From assembly GCA_012961925.1 (NCBI GenBank), contig DTYK01000290.1, positions 1 through 7,512 on the forward strand: DNA of 7,512 bases, given 5' to 3'. Origin of the DNA: Candidatus Latescibacterota bacterium (lineage in GTDB: Bacteria > Latescibacterota > MVCY01 > DTYK01). The translations under genes were made by a program, and so were the position numbers. Each line of letters starts with the position of its first letter. Position 1 is the first letter of the stretch. Of the stretch, positions 3,808-7,512 are shown piece by piece. A model generated the notes under the pieces. It did not search any database. It had not been told where the DNA came from and saw nothing but the letters and a program-made list of their open reading frames with translations.

Positions 3808-6672
3808 TTAGAACTCCGGACCGAGGGAGAAATAGTATATAGGCCTCCCAGAAGCCGACCTCCAGGCAGTGTCAAAACGAAGGACCGTTACCCCGAGGTT
3901 GACCCGAAGACCAAAGCCACAGCCGATCAGATACATATCCTCGCTGAACTCTCTTAATCTCCCGCTCCATGCTGTCCCAATATCAGTGAAGAGCACTCCA
4001 CGTACGTTTCTCAATGAAAGGGGAAGTGGCCAGCCAAAGACGAGATATTCCAGAAAAGGATAACGGAATTCAACGTTGAGGAGGAGATACCTCGTCCCTG
4101 CAAGTTCATAGTAATTGGCACCTCGGAGCGGGGTTGAAATGTCAGCGAAGTAGAAGTCTTCTATGCTTTTTATACGGCCCGTTGTGTACTTTGGAGCGAT
4201 CCAGTTTTCGACCCCTCCGACGAAAAAGCGCTGCGGATTCTTGCCCATACTGATACCACCTGCCCCCCGGAGCACAAGGGTATATTTCTTATCCATGCGA
4301 GCATATCTTCTGAAATCGAAGGAGAGTGTTGTGAACGAGGGACTGTCGGCTCCCAGATCGACGCTGCGCTGGAGGGAAAAGATGGAACGGGACCCGTTCA
4401 CAGGCCCCATGTAGCCCCAGATGACCGTGTCGTTGACAAGCGAAAGATCGAATAGTAAAGACCGCATACTTCTGGAGGTTTGACTCCACCATTTCAAATA
4501 CTCCCTGTTTACGGCCACAGAGAGGGCGCCCAGATCGATCCTGGTGAAACGGGAGAAGGGCCGCGAAAGCAAAAATGCCACCCCATATACCCTGTCGGCA
4601 AACCAACCCTGATCTGCTGACCAATAGTATTCCCTGTAATTGAAGAGGGCCATACCGTAATCTGTCCGACGGGGTAAGTAGAAGTAAACGAGCTGAAAAT
4701 TGCTGCTCTGGATGGCGTAGAAAAGATCACCATAGACAAAGAAGCGATGATCGCCAAGGATATCACTAACTACAACAAGGGTCCGGCCTGAAAGTCCAGT
4801 ATATGAGCTGTATCCGATGGCTGCGTTTATCAGATCAGGGGTAAATCTCAAGGTATATTTCCTGGCGGTGAGGGTTGTATCTTTGATGACACCCACCTGC
4901 CTTCTCGGAAGTTCCTGAGAAATCCTGAATGGCGTAGGCTCCAATTCCTTTCCAAGATCAGCAAAAGGCTGCTTCATTACAAAGATATCCCACCCCCCCT
5001 CCTGAAAGGAGGTGAAGGCGATCTTCTTCCCGTCGGGAGACCAGTTGGGATCAAAACATCCTGTAAGGGAATTCGTGATCGGTGCCTCGTGGAGACTATC
5101 CAGATCCACCACATAAATGTTATAAATGCCGTTTCTATCCGATGAGAAGGCGAGCTCCTTACCATCCGGCGACCATGAGGGGGAGATATCGTTGAAAGGA
5201 CTGTCCGTGATCCGGGTGATCTTCATATCCTCAAGTTCCAGTATGTATACGTCGTAATCTTCATCCCCCACCGAATCAGGGGCAGCCGTACCGGTACCCC
5301 TATCAGAAGAGAAGGCTATCTTCTTTCCGTCCGGAGACCACTGAGGATCAACCTCGTCCCATGGGTCATCGGTCACCTGCGAAAGACTGCCGTCTTCAAG
5401 GTTCACCACATATACGTTGGAAGCCCCGGCCGCAAGACCTATAAAGGCGATCCTCCTTCCATCAGGGGACCATGAGGGGGAAAAAACTCCGTCGAGGCCA
5501 AACTTGTACTGTTTCTGAACGGCCGCTTTCTCAACATCGAGCACATAGAGCGCATCTTCATCACCGCTTTTCGCGGAAAAGGCAATGCTCTTCCCATCAG
5601 GAGACCAGGCTATACCCGCCCTCAGCCAGTGCATCTCCTCAAAGCCGCCGCTCTTTTCCCCCTTGACCAACCTCTTTATGATGATCCCGTCTATGGCCGA
5701 CATTAGGTAGATATCCCTGTAGTCTGATCGATCGGAGAGGAAAGCAATCTTATCGCCGTAGGGTGAGAAGGCCGGGGCCACGTTTAGATAGGCTCCGTCC
5801 TGCTTGTGTGCGGTCAACCTCTTGGCAAAATCGTCTGTGGCCTGCCTCCTTGCGATCTCAGGCCAGTACTCCTTCTTCAGAAACCTCTGCCATCGTCTGC
5901 TCAGCTCCGCCGTATCCAGTCCAAGGACCAATCTGAAGCTCTTATCCACATCACGGGTCCTCCTCAGATTGGATAGTATCTCCCCTATCTTCTCAGGACC
6001 ATAGATGCTAGATATGTAACGGAACAGAGATTGACCACCCTTATAGGCCAGATATCCAGCTTCGATCTCCTCCAGAGACGGCAGATAACCGGAGATCACC
6101 GCATCCCTCAGGACCATATCGGCCTCGGTATCCCAGCCAAGGGACTCATATTCAGCGAGGCCCTCGGCAAACCAGAGGGGCATGCGAAAAAGATAAGCCC
6201 GGCCGAGCAGGGACTCAACAAGATTTCCATAAATCATGTCAAAGGTGATAGCATGGACTAACTCATGATGGAGGACATGCCGAAATTTTGAGTAAGAACC
6301 CTCGAACGGCACCACTATCCTGTTCTTGAATAATTCGGTGAATCCCCCTGTTTCCTCACCGATCACCTCCAGGATAACATTCGTCTGCTCAAAATCATTG
6401 TGAGAACTATAGATGATGACCGGAACACGGTTCCTGAGCTGGTAGTTAAAATCCCTGCTGATAGCTTCATAAGCCTGTTCTAAGGCACTTTTCGCCCACT
6501 CGATAAGCCTCGCCTCCTCGGTGTAAAAATAGATATCGAAGTGCTCCGTCTGGACATACGACCAGTCAAACTGCTGATAATTCACCTTATTCTTCCCGAA
6601 ACTCTGAGCATAACCCTCCCCGCCAAAGACAAGGATAAATAGAAAAGCCGAACATAAGATCATTCTTCCCAT
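3808..6672 (-). CDS. Outer-membrane fusion: peptidase-MA metalloprotease, TolB-like propeller, Omp85-like barrel
   Basis: This 954-residue protein begins with a signal peptide (MILCSAFLFILVFGG, likely cut after GYA at residue 22). Residues about 35-270 form a gluzincin domain of the peptidase-MA type: HELVH (136-140), with E170 in WFAEGLAEY as likely third zinc ligand. Residues about 295-570 hold six PD40/WD40-like repeats with FSPYGDKIAF or WSPDGK-IAF signatures near 302, 356, 401, 445, 500 and 544, a TolB-type six-bladed propeller. Residues about 595-954 look like an Omp85/D15 barrel: RFFVGG (815-820), PLRG (848-851) as a possible L6 VRGY equivalent, NVEFRYPF, GVLFTDIGTAW, and a terminal Phe. 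No POTRA domain is apparent. The propeller and protease would lie in the periplasm. The start is fixed by AGGGGGG at 6679-6685. Substrate and role are unknown; the protease could process or help assemble outer-membrane proteins. Confidence 0.88.
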   Translation of the reverse strand: MGRMILCSAFLFILVFGGEGYAQSFGKNKVNYQQFDWSYVQTEHFDIYFYTEEARLIEWAKSALEQAYEAISRDFNYQLRNRVPVIIYSSHNDFEQTNVILEVIGEETGGFTELFKNRIVVPFEGSYSKFRHVLHHELVHAITFDMIYGNLVESLLGRAYLFRMPLWFAEGLAEYESLGWDTEADMVLRDAVISGYLPSLEEIEAGYLAYKGGQSLFRYISSIYGPEKIGEILSNLRRTRDVDKSFRLVLGLDTAELSRRWQRFLKKEYWPEIARRQATDDFAKRLTAHKQDGAYLNVAPAFSPYGDKIAFLSDRSDYRDIYLMSAIDGIIIKRLVKGEKSGGFEEMHWLRAGIAWSPDGKSIAFSAKSGDEDALYVLDVEKAAVQKQYKFGLDGVFSPSWSPDGRRIAFIGLAAGASNVYVVNLEDGSLSQVTDDPWDEVDPQWSPDGKKIAFSSDRGTGTAAPDSVGDEDYDVYILELEDMKITRITDSPFNDISPSWSPDGKELAFSSDRNGIYNIYVVDLDSLHEAPITNSLTGCFDPNWSPDGKKIAFTSFQEGGWDIFVMKQPFADLGKELEPTPFRISQELPRRQVGVIKDTTLTARKYTLRFTPDLINAAIGYSSYTGLSGRTLVVVSDILGDHRFFVYGDLFYAIQSSNFQLVYFYLPRRTDYGMALFNYREYYWSADQGWFADRVYGVAFLLSRPFSRFTRIDLGALSVAVNREYLKWWSQTSRSMRSLLFDLSLVNDTVIWGYMGPVNGSRSIFSLQRSVDLGADSPSFTTLSFDFRRYARMDKKYTLVLRGAGGISMGKNPQRFFVGGVENWIAPKYTTGRIKSIEDFYFADISTPLRGANYYELAGTRYLLLNVEFRYPFLEYLVFGWPLPLSLRNVRGVLFTDIGTAWSGRLREFSEDMYLIGCGFGLRVNLGVTVLRFDTAWRSASGRPIYYFSLGPEF

Positions 6673-6678
6673 AACAAT

Positions 6679-6685
6679 CCCCCCT
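6679..6685 (-). promoter_or_regulatory. Ribosome binding site of the outer-membrane fusion gene
   Basis: AGGGGGG on the minus strand lies 6 nt before the ATG at 6670-6672. This supports that start over the Met three codons downstream. Confidence 0.65.
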
Positions 6686-6698
6686 AAGAGGACACAAC

Positions 6699-6717
6699 GT
6701 TAATGTAGGTTTCATCC
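6699..6717 (-). repeat. Degenerate left arm of repeat D
   Basis: On the minus strand it reads GGATGAAA-CCTA-CATTAAC. It shares the GGATGAAA head and a TTAAC-like tail with the other repeat copies, but the central mini-hairpin is shortened. It faces copy D in inverted orientation. Confidence 0.4.
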
Positions 6718-6756
6718 TGCGGACTCCGGTCTCATCCGGTCCTACCCAGGATGAAA
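6710..6756. repeat. Long hairpin at the centre of repeat D
   Basis: TTTCATCCT (6710-6718) and AGGATGAAA (6748-6756) form a perfect 9-bp outer stem. Inside it, GGAC and CGG pair with CCG and GTCC across a TCTCAT loop with a 2-nt bulge. There is no T run, so it is not a standard intrinsic terminator. It occupies the gap between the DUF5683-like gene and the outer-membrane fusion gene, where it could act as an RNA stability or processing element, or simply be a mobile palindrome. Confidence 0.6.
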
Positions 6757-6774
6757 TGCTAAAGCATAAACTCC
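6749..6774 (+). repeat. Interspersed mini-hairpin repeat, copy D
   Basis: The core reads GGATGAA, then ATGC-TAAA-GCAT (stem 6756-6759/6764-6767), then AAACTCC. It has the same head, loop and tail as copies A and B, but the stem triplet is TGC/GCA and is again fully complementary. Confidence 0.7.
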
Positions 6775-6793
6775 ATGTTCCCAAAATCGTGAA

Positions 6794-7489
6794 TTAAAAG
6801 TTCATCGTGAGCGATAGGCGCCATTCCAGGCCCCTTGATTGCAACCGCAAACAGAAGTCCCCTGGTTCTTCGATCTCTTGCTTTCGGGCCTCGGTCTTTC
6901 TCGCAGCCCTTGCGGCGTGGATGGCGCTGACTATCCGGTTGATCACGGCCCCTGCGATGGCGTAGTCGGCATAACGGTAAGATAGCAGGCTGCTGTTGCG
7001 CAGGGACCTGTACCTACGTTGAGCCTCCTCCGAATCCCATTCCCACAGGGCATCTTCAGGATAAAGTTCCGCCTGGGGTCCATTCTCTAAAAAAGCCAAT
7101 CGATTATATCTGTCCCCACTGGAATAGAATTTCAGATCGTCAAAATACTTCTCCGAGTTGAGGCCTGGATCGGCCCCTGCATGTACCACTGAGAAGAGTC
7201 GATAGTCGTCCCTTCGCCAGTCACCGTATGTCTTGAAGGCGAAATGGAGGCTCCAGATCAGGGTCTCTGTGACCAGAAAGAGGCGTGCCGACTCCTTTTC
7301 CCCTGCATACAATTCTCCACTACCCGGCAATATCAGCGAGAGCAACACGGCCTTCCTAACCGACTTCTTCTCTCGAGAAGTCTGCGTGACCTTCGCCCCG
7401 AAGGGCTGCCCTTTCTTTTCGCTTCTTTTCTCTTGCAGGCCTTTTCGTAAAAGGCTTGAACGAAAACGCCCCTCTCCCATCCCCGGCAA
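6794..7489 (-). CDS. Membrane/envelope protein with LPGSGELYAG motif (DUF5683-like), 5' end uncertain
   Basis: The conserved part begins at about residue 41 of this 231-residue reading: KKSVRKAVLLSLILPGSGEL, then YAGEKESARLF, then a hydrophobic segment (LFLVTETLIWSLHFAF, about 70-85). Conserved-looking motifs follow: YGDWRRDDY, HAGAD, WEWDSEEAQRRYRSLRNSS, and a second hydrophobic/amphipathic stretch YADYAIAGAVINRIVSAIHA. The C-terminus ends in an alternating pattern and Phe (WRLSLTMNF), as in outer-membrane proteins. The PGxGELYxG motif and layout resemble DUF5683-like proteins of FCB-type bacteria, whose function is unknown. The frame is open to the window edge. The TTG at 7487-7489 and the ATG at 7478-7480 both lack a Shine-Dalgarno, and the first 40 residues are basic, without a signal peptide. 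The real start may therefore lie outside the window, or the region may be altered. It lies upstream of the outer-membrane fusion gene, separated by repeat D. Confidence 0.75.
   Translation of the reverse strand: MPGMGEGRFRSSLLRKGLQEKRSEKKGQPFGAKVTQTSREKKSVRKAVLLSLILPGSGELYAGEKESARLFLVTETLIWSLHFAFKTYGDWRRDDYRLFSVVHAGADPGLNSEKYFDDLKFYSSGDRYNRLAFLENGPQAELYPEDALWEWDSEEAQRRYRSLRNSSLLSYRYADYAIAGAVINRIVSAIHAARAARKTEARKQEIEEPGDFCLRLQSRGLEWRLSLTMNF
7436..7458. repeat. Short perfect hairpin in the 5' part of the last ORF
   Basis: GCCTTTT (7439-7445) and AAAAGGC (7449-7455) form a 7-bp stem with a CGT loop. The stem extends to 10 bp on the plus strand if one G-U pair is allowed. It lies inside the uncertain N-terminal part of the DUF5683-like reading frame and has no following T run on either strand, so no function is assigned. 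Confidence 0.35.
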
Positions 7490-7512
7490 GAGCTCGTGGG
7501 ACCGGAGTTCGG

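Noticed and set aside
5000..5620. Repeated DNA blocks around 5020, 5160, 5330, 5460 and 5600, possible tandem or CRISPR-like repeats
   Set aside because: They encode the WSPDG motifs of the propeller; spacing follows the protein blades (about 45-55 residues) and the DNA copies are diverged.

Overview
The window looks like a piece of a Gram-negative, anaerobe-type bacterium, probably from an uncultured lineage near the FCB superphylum or a related candidate phylum. The outer-membrane barrel protein with a C-terminal Phe shows a diderm envelope. The nickel-insertion genes imply a NiFe-hydrogenase and/or CO dehydrogenase elsewhere in the genome. Fusions of a metalloprotease, a TolB-like propeller and a barrel are, from general knowledge, typical of FCB-like lineages. 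The phylum call is inference. All supported genes lie on the minus strand, so transcription runs from high to low coordinates; no plus-strand gene is convincing.

In order of transcription: (1) 7489-6794, a membrane/envelope protein with an LPGSGELYAG motif (DUF5683-like) whose true 5' end is unclear. (2) 6672-3808, a 954-residue secreted outer-membrane protein with an HExxH peptidase-MA domain, six PD40/TolB propeller repeats and an Omp85-like barrel. (3) 3790-2396, a NOL1/NOP2/Sun (RsmF-like) RNA m5C methyltransferase. (4) 2267-726, a compact nickel cluster: a 72-residue helical His-containing protein overlapping hypB by ATGA, then hypB, hypA and cooT. (5) 638-349, an MNT-type nucleotidyltransferase whose reading frame breaks in a run of five C and resumes in another frame for its conserved C-terminus. 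(6) 197-1, the start of a secreted coiled-coil protein cut by the window edge, preceded by a good sigma-70-type promoter at 292-320.

HypA, HypB and CooT are expected to deliver nickel to NiFe-hydrogenase (HypA/HypB) and CO dehydrogenase (CooT). No target enzyme is in the window, so the cluster acts on proteins encoded elsewhere. The first two genes suggest envelope work. The methyltransferase is housekeeping.

The most unusual signal is non-coding. Three of the longer intergenic gaps (1319-1368, 2268-2395, 6673-6793) carry a small interspersed repeat. It reads GATGAA, then a mini-hairpin A-NNN/YAAA/NNN-T, then NAACTCC. The NNN triplets differ between full copies (CCC/GGG, GTC/GAC, TGC/GCA) but stay complementary. 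Two of the sites are inverted pairs that form a larger nested palindrome. I cannot name this family.
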